Positions 1 through 7,024 of a stretch of DNA of 62,082 nt are shown here, one piece after another (within the stretch, counting starts at the first letter, position 1; each line of letters starts with the position of its first letter). This stretch comes from Bradyrhizobium sp. CSA112 (lineage in GTDB: Bacteria > Pseudomonadota > Alphaproteobacteria > Rhizobiales > Xanthobacteraceae), in contig NZ_JAACFS010000042.1 of NCBI RefSeq assembly GCF_029051645.1, positions 1-62,082 of the forward strand. The letters are read 5' to 3'. The notes beneath the pieces are model-generated. The model searched no databases. It saw only the letters and a list, made by a program, of their open reading frames with translations, and was not told the DNA's origin. Made by a program: the position numbers and the translations under genes.

Positions 1-1
1 G

Positions 2-310
2 TTTAAGAATCGGCTTCAGGGAGGGTTTCTTCGTGGCGATCTTGCTCTGTTCAACAGGCAGCTTAAGTGGGAGCTGGCTAGCTGCGGGCTTGGTCAGGCC
101 TTGATAATGATGCTGACCACCGGTACGAGCAGGCTGACTGTCCGTTCAGGGGATGGTGCAGCAGGCCCGAGACCAGCGATAGCTGGGCGCCTCGATCTGG
201 AGCGCGTCAAGCGAGGTGCCGTGGATCTCAGTGGCAAGCTCGAGCTCGCGCCCTTAACGACCTACGCGGGGCGCGGAACGACGCAGCTTCAGGGCGTCTC
301 CGGCGATTGA
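2..310 (+). other. Leading segment, open frame without recognised product
   Basis: One frame is open from the window edge to a TGA at 308-310 (about 102 codons). It could be the 3' end of a gene that starts outside the window, but the translation matches nothing I know, the third codon positions are not strongly GC-biased, and the last codons overlap the FixK box at 307-320. I treat it as probably non-coding upstream DNA of the regulator gene. Confidence 0.15.
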
Positions 311-320
311 TCTGCATCAA
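307..320 (+). promoter_or_regulatory. FixK/FNR box upstream of the FNR-type regulator
   Basis: TTGATCTGCATCAA is a perfect TTGAT-N4-ATCAA palindrome. A -10-like TACACT lies at 344-349, which puts the predicted transcription start near 355, about 41 bp from the box centre: class II activator geometry. The regulator gene starts at 410, so the gene is probably activated, or autoregulated, by a FixK/FNR protein. Confidence 0.8.
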
Positions 321-409
321 CAACACCTCATCCCTACGGACGCTACACTGCATCGACCGGCAGGGAAACGCGCCCATGAGGCGCCTGCAGGCGGCAATCG
401 GAGGGACGT

Positions 410-1129
410 GTGAAGATTTCGGTTTTGGGGGAAGGAACGCGTTGTCGATTGTGTCACGATTGCACGGCGAGGGGCTTTGCCATCTGCGCAGCGCTCGACA
501 AGACCGAATTGCGCGAATTGGCGCAGCTGTCGCGGCATGTTCGTTTTGAATCAGGCGCCACCGTGTTCGCACAGGCAAACATAGCAACGTCGTTCTTCAG
601 CGTGCATGCGGGTACCCTGCGCCTCTACAAGCTGTTGCCGGACAGCCGGCGGCAGATCGTCGGTTTTGCATTGCCAGGCGATTTCCTCGGGCTCCCCGGC
701 TTGCCGCGCCACGAATTCTCCGCTGACGCGATCGGCCGTGTCACGCTGTGTCAGTTCTCCAAGGAGTCGTTCGCGACATTCGCCGAGAACCGGCCGCAGT
801 TGCTGCGCCGCATGATTGAATTGGCGGGCCGCGAGCTGGCCCGGGCACAGGAACATATGGTCTTGCTCGGACGGCGCTCCGCCGAAGAGAAGATAGCGAG
901 CTTCCTGATCGGCTGGCGCGACCGACTGAGTGGAATTGGACGTGGTGGAGAAATTATGCCGCTGCCGATGAAAAGGCTGGACATCGCGGATCATCTGGGG
1001 CTCACCATCGAGACGGTGAGCCGTACCTTCTCGAAGCTCGAACGTGATGGTGTGATCCAAACCTTTGCGAGTGGCGTCGTCCTGTTGGATACCCCGCGCG
1101 CCGAAGCCTTGTCTGCGGGCATAAGTTGA
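410..1129 (+). CDS. CRP/FNR-family oxygen-responsive regulator (FnrN/FixK1-like)
   Basis: A 239-residue transcription factor of the CRP/FNR superfamily. It starts at a GTG preceded by GGAGGGA. The N-terminus has four cysteines (C12, C15, C18, C26) and there is a central cysteine at C114, the arrangement expected of an oxygen-sensing [4Fe-4S] FNR/FnrN protein rather than a cysteine-poor FixK2. A cyclic-nucleotide-binding-like beta roll (about residues 30-130) is followed by a C-terminal helix-turn-helix whose recognition helix carries E-x-x-S-R, the signature for TTGAT half-sites. FixK boxes lie in front of this gene, of the fixN operon, of fixG, of the DUF6455 gene and of a hemN remnant, so these are its likely targets together with any genome-encoded FixK2. 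Whether it is best named fixK1, fnrN or aadR cannot be settled here. Confidence 0.88.
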   Translation: MKISVLGEGTRCRLCHDCTARGFAICAALDKTELRELAQLSRHVRFESGATVFAQANIATSFFSVHAGTLRLYKLLPDSRRQIVGFALPGDFLGLPGLPRHEFSADAIGRVTLCQFSKESFATFAENRPQLLRRMIELAGRELARAQEHMVLLGRRSAEEKIASFLIGWRDRLSGIGRGGEIMPLPMKRLDIADHLGLTIETVSRTFSKLERDGVIQTFASGVVLLDTPRAEALSAGIS

Positions 1130-1160
1130 AGCGCGTCGCGTTGGGTTCTTTTGTCCTAGT

Positions 1161-1202
1161 TTGATCAAGATCAAAGACGCCTCTGTTGAAACGGCGATAT
1201 AT
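1161..1202 (+). promoter_or_regulatory. FixK/FNR-dependent promoter of the fixNOQP operon
   Basis: TTGATCAAGATCAA at 1161-1174 is a perfect FixK/FNR palindrome. A TATATT -10 lies around 1197-1202, so the predicted start near 1209 is about 41 bp from the box centre. The first ribosome-binding site downstream (GGAGG, about 1219-1223) belongs to the 46-codon gene at 1229, not to fixN, so the fixN message should begin with that small cistron. Confidence 0.85.
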
Positions 1203-1228
1203 TCGCATCAGCTTCAATGGAGGTCGTC

Positions 1229-1369
1229 ATGCCCGCCGATGCGCTCTTGGTTTCCGCAGCCGTCATCTCGGTCTTCGTGATTTTCGCCGCTGCTCTTGCT
1301 TGGGCCAGTGTCCAATCACCAAGGTCGCATCAGGCAACACCGGGAGCGCGCAAGCGTCGTCCATTCTGA
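1229..1369 (+). CDS. 46-residue single-span membrane microprotein, first cistron of the fix operon
   Basis: A short ORF with a good GGAGG site six bases before its ATG. It encodes 46 residues: a short acidic-neutral N-terminus, a hydrophobic segment of about 20 residues (roughly 6-27, ending in Leu-Ala-Trp-Ala) and a basic tail with an Arg-Lys-Arg-Arg cluster. This is the shape of a small single-pass inner-membrane protein with its tail in the cytoplasm. It sits between the FixK promoter and fixN, 136 bp before the fixN start, so it should be co-induced with the cbb3 oxidase. Small membrane peptides are known accessories of terminal oxidases (CydX, CcoM, CcoH), which makes an oxidase role an attractive inference, but I do not recognise this sequence and conservation has not been tested. 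Confidence 0.55.
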   Translation: MPADALLVSAAVISVFVIFAAALAWASVQSPRSHQATPGARKRRPF

Positions 1370-1505
1370 TTCCTTCAGGCAGCCGCTGGAGCGGGTGCAA
1401 AATGCCCGCCGGTCGTGGGGGTAGCTGATCGGGTTGATCTCAATCAAGGACAACACAGCGAGACCCGGGCTGACGGGGCAGGCGCCCATGCAAAGAGAAT
1501 CACAC

Positions 1506-3155
1506 ATGCAGCAAACTCAATCCACGAAATGGATGACCCACGGCGAAGCCGGGCTGATGCTATTCTTCGCGATGGCAGCCTTCGTCTGCGCGTTCGCAGC
1601 CGCCAAGGCGCTGGACGCGCCGTTCGCGTTTCATGCTTCGCTCGCTGCAGTGGCGAGCGGCGTCGCCTCCTTCGCCATCATGAATCGGTATCTCGACCGC
1701 CCCGCGTCGCTGCCGCCGGAGGAGATCAGCGGGAAGCCGAACTATAATCTCGGTCCGATCAAATTTGCCTCCTTCATGGCGATGTTCTGGGGCATCGCCG
1801 GCTTCGCCGTCGGGCTCTTGATCGCATCCCAGCTCGCATGGCCCTTGCTCAATCTCGATCTGCCTTGGACCAGTTTTGGCCGGCTCCGGCCGCTGCACAC
1901 CTCGGCGGTGATCTTCGCCTTCGGCGGCAACGTGCTGATCGCGACCTCGTTCTATGTGGTGCAGCGGACCTGCCGGACGCGGCTCGTGGGCGATCTCGCG
2001 CCTTGGTTCGTCGTGCTCGGCTACAACTTCTTCATTGTGATCGCAGGCACCGGCTATCTACTTGGCGTGACGCAATCCAAGGAATATGCCGAGCCCGAAT
2101 GGTACGCCGATCTGTGGCTGACGATCGTCTGGGTCGTCTATCTCGTCGTGTTCGTGATGACGCTGGTGAAGCGCAAGGAGCCGCACATCTTCGTCGCCAA
2201 CTGGTTCTATCTCGCCTTCATCGTCACCATCGCCGTGCTGCATCTCGGCAACAACCTGGCGCTGCCGGTGTCACTGCTCGGCTCGAAATCCTACATCGCC
2301 TGGGCCGGTGTGCAGGATGCGATGTTCCAGTGGTGGTACGGCCACAACGCGGTCGGCTTCTTCCTGACCGCCGGCTTCCTCGCCATCATGTACTACTTCA
2401 TCCCGAAGCGCGCGGAGCGCCCGGTCTATTCCTATCGGCTCTCGATCATCCACTTTTGGTCGCTGATTTTCCTCTACATCTGGGCCGGCCCGCACCATCT
2501 GCACTACACGGCGCTGCCGGACTGGACGCAGACGCTCGGCATGACTTTTTCTGTGATGCTCTGGATGCCATCCTGGGGCGGCATGATCAACGGCCTGATG
2601 ACGCTGTCGGGCGCCTGGGACAAGCTGCGCACCGATCCGGTGCTGCGCATGCTGGTGGTTTCCGTGGCCTTCTACGGCATGTCCACCTTTGAAGGTCCTC
2701 TGATGTCGATCAAGGTGGTGAACTCGCTGAGTCACTATACGGACTGGACCATCGGCCACGTTCACTCCGGTGCGTTGGGGTGGGTCGGCTTCGTCTCCTT
2801 TGGTGCGCTGTATTGCCTGGTGCCCTGGCTGTGGGGCCGCAAGGAACTGTACAGCCTGAAGCTCGTCAACTGGCACTTCTGGATCTCGACCATCGGCATC
2901 GTGCTCTACATCTCGGCGATGTGGGTCTCCGGAATCCTGCAGGGCCTGATGTGGCGCGCCTACACCTCGCTCGGCTTCCTCGAATATTCCTTCATCGAGA
3001 CGGTGGAAGCGATGCACCCGTTCTACGTCATCCGTGCCGCCGGCGGCGCGCTGTTCCTGATCGGCGCGCTGATCATGGCCTACAATCTCTGGATGACGGT
3101 GCGGGCAAGCGAGGCGGACGTCGGCACAGAGCTCGCGTTGCAGGCGGCGGAATAA
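1506..3155 (+). CDS. fixN: cbb3-type cytochrome c oxidase subunit I
   Basis: Catalytic subunit of the high-affinity cbb3 oxidase of the inner membrane, which reduces O2 with electrons from FixO and FixP and pumps protons. The ATG at 1506 gives 549 residues, the length I recall for B. japonicum FixN; an open frame runs 24 codons further up, but the downstream start has an AGAGAA site and restores the family length. The heme/copper histidines are in place: H131 and H420 (low-spin heme b), H280, H330 and H331 (CuB), H418 (heme b3). About twelve membrane spans are visible. It is followed by fixO after 11 bp and is the first large gene of fixNOQP. Confidence 0.96.
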   Translation: MQQTQSTKWMTHGEAGLMLFFAMAAFVCAFAAAKALDAPFAFHASLAAVASGVASFAIMNRYLDRPASLPPEEISGKPNYNLGPIKFASFMAMFWGIAGFAVGLLIASQLAWPLLNLDLPWTSFGRLRPLHTSAVIFAFGGNVLIATSFYVVQRTCRTRLVGDLAPWFVVLGYNFFIVIAGTGYLLGVTQSKEYAEPEWYADLWLTIVWVVYLVVFVMTLVKRKEPHIFVANWFYLAFIVTIAVLHLGNNLALPVSLLGSKSYIAWAGVQDAMFQWWYGHNAVGFFLTAGFLAIMYYFIPKRAERPVYSYRLSIIHFWSLIFLYIWAGPHHLHYTALPDWTQTLGMTFSVMLWMPSWGGMINGLMTLSGAWDKLRTDPVLRMLVVSVAFYGMSTFEGPLMSIKVVNSLSHYTDWTIGHVHSGALGWVGFVSFGALYCLVPWLWGRKELYSLKLVNWHFWISTIGIVLYISAMWVSGILQGLMWRAYTSLGFLEYSFIETVEAMHPFYVIRAAGGALFLIGALIMAYNLWMTVRASEADVGTELALQAAE

Positions 3156-3166
3156 GGAGCGATCGG

Positions 3167-3901
3167 ATGTCCTTTTGGACCCGCCATCAAATCTTCGAGA
3201 AGAATTCCATCATCCTGATCGCGGGCATTCTGGTTGTGATTGCGATCGGCGGCCTGGTCGAGATCACGCCGCTGTTCTACCTGAAAAGCACGATCGAGGT
3301 GGTCGATGGCGTCAGGCCCTACACACCGCTCGAACTGGCAGGCCGCAATATCTATGTCCGCGAGGGCTGCTATCTCTGCCACTCGCAGATGGTCCGGCCG
3401 CTCCGCGATGAGATTGAGCGCTATGGCCACTTCTCGCTCGCTGCCGAGAGCATGTACGACCATCCATTCCAGTGGGGCTCGAAGCGCACTGGGCCGGATC
3501 TCGCGCGGGTCGGCGCAAAGTATTCAGATGAGTGGCACGTCACTCACCTGACCAATCCGCGCGCGATTGTGCCGCAGTCGGTGATGCCGGGCTATCCGTT
3601 CCTCGCCCAGACCGAGGTCGACACCGCTGTTGTCGCCGACAACCTGAAGGCCAGCCGCATCGTTGGGGTGCCCTATTCGGACGAGCAAATCAAGAACGCG
3701 GTCGCCGACCTGAAGGCGCAGGCCGATCCGGATAGTGTCGGCACCGACGCGTTCGGGAAACGGTATCCAAAAGCTGTGATCCGCAATTTCGACAGCAAGG
3801 CCGGTGCGCCGACCGAGATGGATGCGCTGGTCGCGTATTTGCAGATGCTCGGCACGCTGGTCGACTTCAAGCTCTACAACGAAAAAGCCAATCTTCGCTG
3901 A
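3167..3901 (+). CDS. fixO: cbb3-type cytochrome c oxidase mono-heme subunit II
   Basis: A 244-residue membrane-anchored cytochrome c. The ATG is preceded by AAGGAG and follows fixN by 11 bp. It has one N-terminal membrane anchor (about residues 17-40) and a single CxxCH heme c site (C68, C71, H72, in Cys-Tyr-Leu-Cys-His), with a periplasmic domain containing Met axial-ligand candidates. It passes electrons from FixP to the FixN binuclear centre. An open frame extends far upstream within fixN, but only this start has a ribosome-binding site and the expected N-terminus. Confidence 0.95.
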   Translation: MSFWTRHQIFEKNSIILIAGILVVIAIGGLVEITPLFYLKSTIEVVDGVRPYTPLELAGRNIYVREGCYLCHSQMVRPLRDEIERYGHFSLAAESMYDHPFQWGSKRTGPDLARVGAKYSDEWHVTHLTNPRAIVPQSVMPGYPFLAQTEVDTAVVADNLKASRIVGVPYSDEQIKNAVADLKAQADPDSVGTDAFGKRYPKAVIRNFDSKAGAPTEMDALVAYLQMLGTLVDFKLYNEKANLR

Positions 3902-3912
3902 GAGGCAGGACG

Positions 3913-4077
3913 ATGAAAGCAATCTTGATCGTTCACAACATCGCGTCGGACCTCGTCACCAGTGTGTGGACGCCGATCTTCGTCGGCCTGTTCATTGCGA
4001 TCGTGATCTACGCGCTTTGGCCGCGGAACCAGGCGGTTTTCGACCAGGCATCTCGGATGCCGTTGCGGGAGGACTGA
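3913..4077 (+). CDS. fixQ: cbb3-type cytochrome c oxidase subunit IV (small membrane subunit)
   Basis: A 54-residue protein between fixO and fixP, starting at an ATG preceded by AGGCAGGA. It has a single membrane span (about residues 18-37, ending at a Leu-Trp-Pro-Arg boundary) and a short charged C-terminal tail. Size, membrane span and position are those of FixQ/CcoQ, which stabilises the assembled cbb3 complex and the binding of FixP. It overlaps nothing and is followed by fixP after 6 bp. Confidence 0.93.
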   Translation: MKAILIVHNIASDLVTSVWTPIFVGLFIAIVIYALWPRNQAVFDQASRMPLRED

Positions 4078-4083
4078 GAGGTC

Positions 4084-4953
4084 ATGGCGGAAAGCGAACT
4101 TGACGAGGTTTCCGGCAAGACCACCACCGGTCACCAGTGGGACGGCATCAAGGAACTCAATACACCGCTGCCGCGCTGGTGGCTGATCACCTTCTACGCC
4201 TCCATCCTGTGGGCGATCGGTTATTGGGTGGTGTACCCGGCCTGGCCGCTTCTGTGGAGCTACACCAGGGGCGCGCTCAACTATTCGACGCGCGCCGCGG
4301 TCGGCGTCGAGCTTGCAATTCTGGAAAAGATCCGCGGCGACAAGATGATTGCGCTGGGTGCTGCTTCGCTCGCCGATATCGAAAAGGATCCGGCGCTGCT
4401 GACGCTGGCGCGCGCCCGCGGCAAGGCCGCGTTCGGCGACAACTGCGCGCCGTGCCACGGCTCGGGCGGCGCCGGCGCAAAAGGCTATCCCAACCTGAAC
4501 GACGACGACTGGTTGTGGGGCGGCTCGCTCGACCAGATCGTGCAGACCATCCAATTCGGCGCGCGCTCGGGTCACACCAAGACCCATGAGGGCGCGATGC
4601 TCGCCTTCGGCAAGGATGGCATCTTGAAGCGGGACGAGATTGGCACGGTCGCCAACTATGTGCGCTCGCTCTCGGGCTTGCCGACGCGCCAGGGTTACGA
4701 TGTCGCCGCCGGCGCAAAAATTTTCGCCGAGAATTGCACGAGCTGCCATGGTGAGGCGGGCAAGGGCAACCAGGAGCTCGGCGCGCCCAATCTCACTGAC
4801 AAGATCTGGCTCTACGGATCGGACGAGGCGACCCTGAGTGAGACCATCACGAATGGTCGGGCCGGCGTGATGCCGGCGTGGGTGGGCCGGCTTGATCCGT
4901 CCACCATCAAGGCGCTGGCGGTCTACGTCCACACGCTCGGCGGCGGCAAGTAG
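4084..4953 (+). CDS. fixP: cbb3-type cytochrome c oxidase di-heme subunit III
   Basis: A 289-residue membrane-bound diheme cytochrome c, the electron entry point of the oxidase. The N-terminal cytoplasmic stretch of about 30 residues is followed by one Trp-rich membrane span (about 32-56) and two periplasmic cytochrome c domains with CxxCH sites at C121-C124-H125 and C218-C221-H222. The length agrees with Bradyrhizobium FixP. It closes the fixNOQP operon; fixGHIS follows 78 bp later behind its own FixK box. Confidence 0.95.
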   Translation: MAESELDEVSGKTTTGHQWDGIKELNTPLPRWWLITFYASILWAIGYWVVYPAWPLLWSYTRGALNYSTRAAVGVELAILEKIRGDKMIALGAASLADIEKDPALLTLARARGKAAFGDNCAPCHGSGGAGAKGYPNLNDDDWLWGGSLDQIVQTIQFGARSGHTKTHEGAMLAFGKDGILKRDEIGTVANYVRSLSGLPTRQGYDVAAGAKIFAENCTSCHGEAGKGNQELGAPNLTDKIWLYGSDEATLSETITNGRAGVMPAWVGRLDPSTIKALAVYVHTLGGGK

Positions 4954-4979
4954 CGGAGCAAAGGGAAGCGGCGTTGGGT

Positions 4980-4993
4980 TTGCGCTGGATCAA
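4980..4993 (+). promoter_or_regulatory. FixK box in front of fixG
   Basis: TTGCGCTGGATCAA fits TTG(A/C)-N6-(T/G)CAA exactly. Its centre is only about 45 bp from the fixG ATG at 5032. If it works as a class II site the start would fall near 5028, which would leave almost no leader and would exclude the GGGAGGAG at about 5005-5012. Either fixG is read mainly from the fixN promoter, or the geometry differs. Confidence 0.6.
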
Positions 4994-5031
4994 CCCGGCA
5001 GAGAGGGAGGAGACTAAGAGAGCACGGGCCC

Positions 5032-6495
5032 ATGAACAAAATCATCCAAACAGACCCCGACCAAGTCGAAGATGTTGGGCCGCTTTACGCGGCCCGCAAG
5101 AACGTCTACCCGCAGAGTGTTTTTGGCACCTTCCGTCGGATCAAATGGGGCCTGATGGCGTTCTGCCTGGGCGTCTACTACTTGCTGCCCTTCGTGCGCT
5201 GGAATCGCGGCCTTGGCGCCCCAGATCAGGCGGTGCTGATCGATCTGCCGAACAGTCGCTTCTATTTCTTTTTCATCGAGCTGTGGCCGCAGGAGGTCTA
5301 TTACTTCACCGGCCTCCTGATCATCGCCGCGCTCACACTATTCCTGATGAATTCGGTCGGCGGCCGCATCTGGTGCGGCTATCTGTGCCCGCAAACGGTC
5401 TGGACCGACCTGTTCTATGCGGTCGAGCGCCTGATCGAGGGCGACCGGCGCGAGCGCATGAGGAAGGCGGCTTCCGCCGATCCCCTAAAACTCGGGCGCG
5501 TCTCCGAAATCGTGCTCAAGCATTCGATCTGGCTCTTGATCGCCTGGTGGACGGGCGGCGCCTGGGTGCTCTATTTCACCGACGCGCCGACGCTGGTGAA
5601 GGAGCTCGTCACCTTCCAGGCGCCGGCGATCGCCTATATCTGGATCGCGATCCTCACCGCCACGACCTATCTGCTCGCCGGCTTCATGCGCGAGCAGGTC
5701 TGCGTCTACATGTGCCCCTGGCCGCGTATCCAGGCGGCGCTGACCGACGAATGGGCGCTGAACGTCACCTATCGCTACGACCGCGGCGAAAAGCGCATGT
5801 CGGTAAAGAAGGCGAACGAGCTGCGGGCGCTCGGCCTGCCTGCCGGCGACTGCCTCGATTGCTATCAATGCGTGGCGGCCTGCCCGACCGGCATCGATAT
5901 CCGCAATGGCCCGCAGATCGATTGCATCCAGTGCGGCCTGTGCATCGATGCATGCGACAACGTGATGAAGAAGATCGGCGGGCCGACTCGGCTGATCGGC
6001 TACGACAATGACATTAACATCCAGCGCCGGATGGCCGGCGAGCCGCCGATCTACCGCATCGTGCGGCCACGCACGATCATCTACACCGCGCTGATCGCAC
6101 TCGTCGGTGGGATCATGCTGTATGCGCTGCTCACCCGTTCGCTGCTCGACATCAACGTGCTGCACGATCGCAACCCTGTCGCGGTGAAGCTTAGCGACGG
6201 CTCGATCCGCAACGCCTACACGGTCCGTTTGCTCAACAAGCGCGGTTTTGACCGCGTGGTGACGATCGACGTCGATGGTCCGCAGGATGCCGTTCTCCAC
6301 GTAGTGGGCGACGATTCGATCACGCCCGACCGGCCAATGGTCGTGCTCGGGCGCGACGGCACCACAGAATTGCGTGTGCTGGTGACTGCTCCGTCGGAGA
6401 AGAATACCGAAAAATCGATCCCGACTAAATTCCGGATCACCGATATCGGTCTCGGCGAGGTCGCTTCCGCGATCGACAATTTCGTCTCGCCATGA
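5032..6495 (+). CDS. fixG: cbb3 oxidase assembly protein, polyferredoxin-like membrane protein
   Basis: A 487-residue inner-membrane iron-sulfur protein (CcoG family) needed for cbb3 oxidase biogenesis; CcoG proteins have been linked to copper reduction for the oxidase. Several membrane spans occupy the first 250 residues, with cysteine pairs at Cys-Gly-Tyr-Leu-Cys-Pro and Cys-Val-Tyr-Met-Cys-Pro. A classical double ferredoxin motif follows (Cys-Leu-Asp-Cys-Tyr-Gln-Cys and Cys-Ile-Gln-Cys-Gly-Leu-Cys, each with a trailing Cys), and the protein ends in an immunoglobulin-like periplasmic domain. The ATG has a weak local ribosome-binding site. It overlaps fixH by four bases. Confidence 0.94.
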   Translation: MNKIIQTDPDQVEDVGPLYAARKNVYPQSVFGTFRRIKWGLMAFCLGVYYLLPFVRWNRGLGAPDQAVLIDLPNSRFYFFFIELWPQEVYYFTGLLIIAALTLFLMNSVGGRIWCGYLCPQTVWTDLFYAVERLIEGDRRERMRKAASADPLKLGRVSEIVLKHSIWLLIAWWTGGAWVLYFTDAPTLVKELVTFQAPAIAYIWIAILTATTYLLAGFMREQVCVYMCPWPRIQAALTDEWALNVTYRYDRGEKRMSVKKANELRALGLPAGDCLDCYQCVAACPTGIDIRNGPQIDCIQCGLCIDACDNVMKKIGGPTRLIGYDNDINIQRRMAGEPPIYRIVRPRTIIYTALIALVGGIMLYALLTRSLLDINVLHDRNPVAVKLSDGSIRNAYTVRLLNKRGFDRVVTIDVDGPQDAVLHVVGDDSITPDRPMVVLGRDGTTELRVLVTAPSEKNTEKSIPTKFRITDIGLGEVASAIDNFVSP

Positions 6496-7013
6496 GAACA
6501 AGTGGAGCTGTCGTGAACAGAGCCAGTGCATCGCCAAAGCCGCTCACCGGCCGCAAGGTGCTTTTCATGCTGCTTGCGTTCTTTGGCGTCGTCATCGGCG
6601 TCAACCTCACCATGATAAGGCTTGCTTCCATGACGCTGCCCGGCACCGAGGTCGACAGCGCCTATGCGGCGAGCCTTGCCTATGAGAAGGAGATCGCCGC
6701 CGCACGCGAGCAGGATGCACGCAGCTGGAAGGTGGACGCGCATCTTGCGCGCAGTGCGGACGGGGACACGGCGCTGGAAGTCAAGGCACGCGACGGGAGC
6801 GGAAAGGCGCTGACCGGACTGAAATTCACCGGTCGCCTGGAGCGGCCGACCGACCGGCGGGCGGACCGGGTGATCGCGCTGTTGGAGGTGACAGGCGGCA
6901 TTTATCGGGGCAGCGGCGGCGCCGTCGGACCGGGGCAATGGAATCTGGTGCTGGAAAGCGAAGCCGACGGCCGGCGTCTGTTCATGTCTAGGAACCGCGT
7001 GGTACTGAACTAG
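6492..7013 (+). CDS. fixH: FixH-family cbb3 oxidase assembly protein
   Basis: A protein of up to 173 residues with one N-terminal membrane span (about residues 24-43) and a periplasmic beta-rich domain, as in FixH/CcoH, which interacts with the oxidase during assembly. The first ATG overlaps the fixG stop (ATGA), suggesting translational coupling; a GTG at 6513 with GGAG upstream is an alternative start seven codons later. The gene lies between fixG and the copper ATPase gene fixI. Confidence 0.92.
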   Translation: MRTSGAVVNRASASPKPLTGRKVLFMLLAFFGVVIGVNLTMIRLASMTLPGTEVDSAYAASLAYEKEIAAAREQDARSWKVDAHLARSADGDTALEVKARDGSGKALTGLKFTGRLERPTDRRADRVIALLEVTGGIYRGSGGAVGPGQWNLVLESEADGRRLFMSRNRVVLN

Positions 7014-7024
7014 GGGAACGCGTC

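Noticed and set aside
1434..1505. 24-residue N-terminal extension of FixN
   Set aside because: The ATG at 1506 gives 549 residues and places all six ligand histidines at the positions recalled for B. japonicum FixN.
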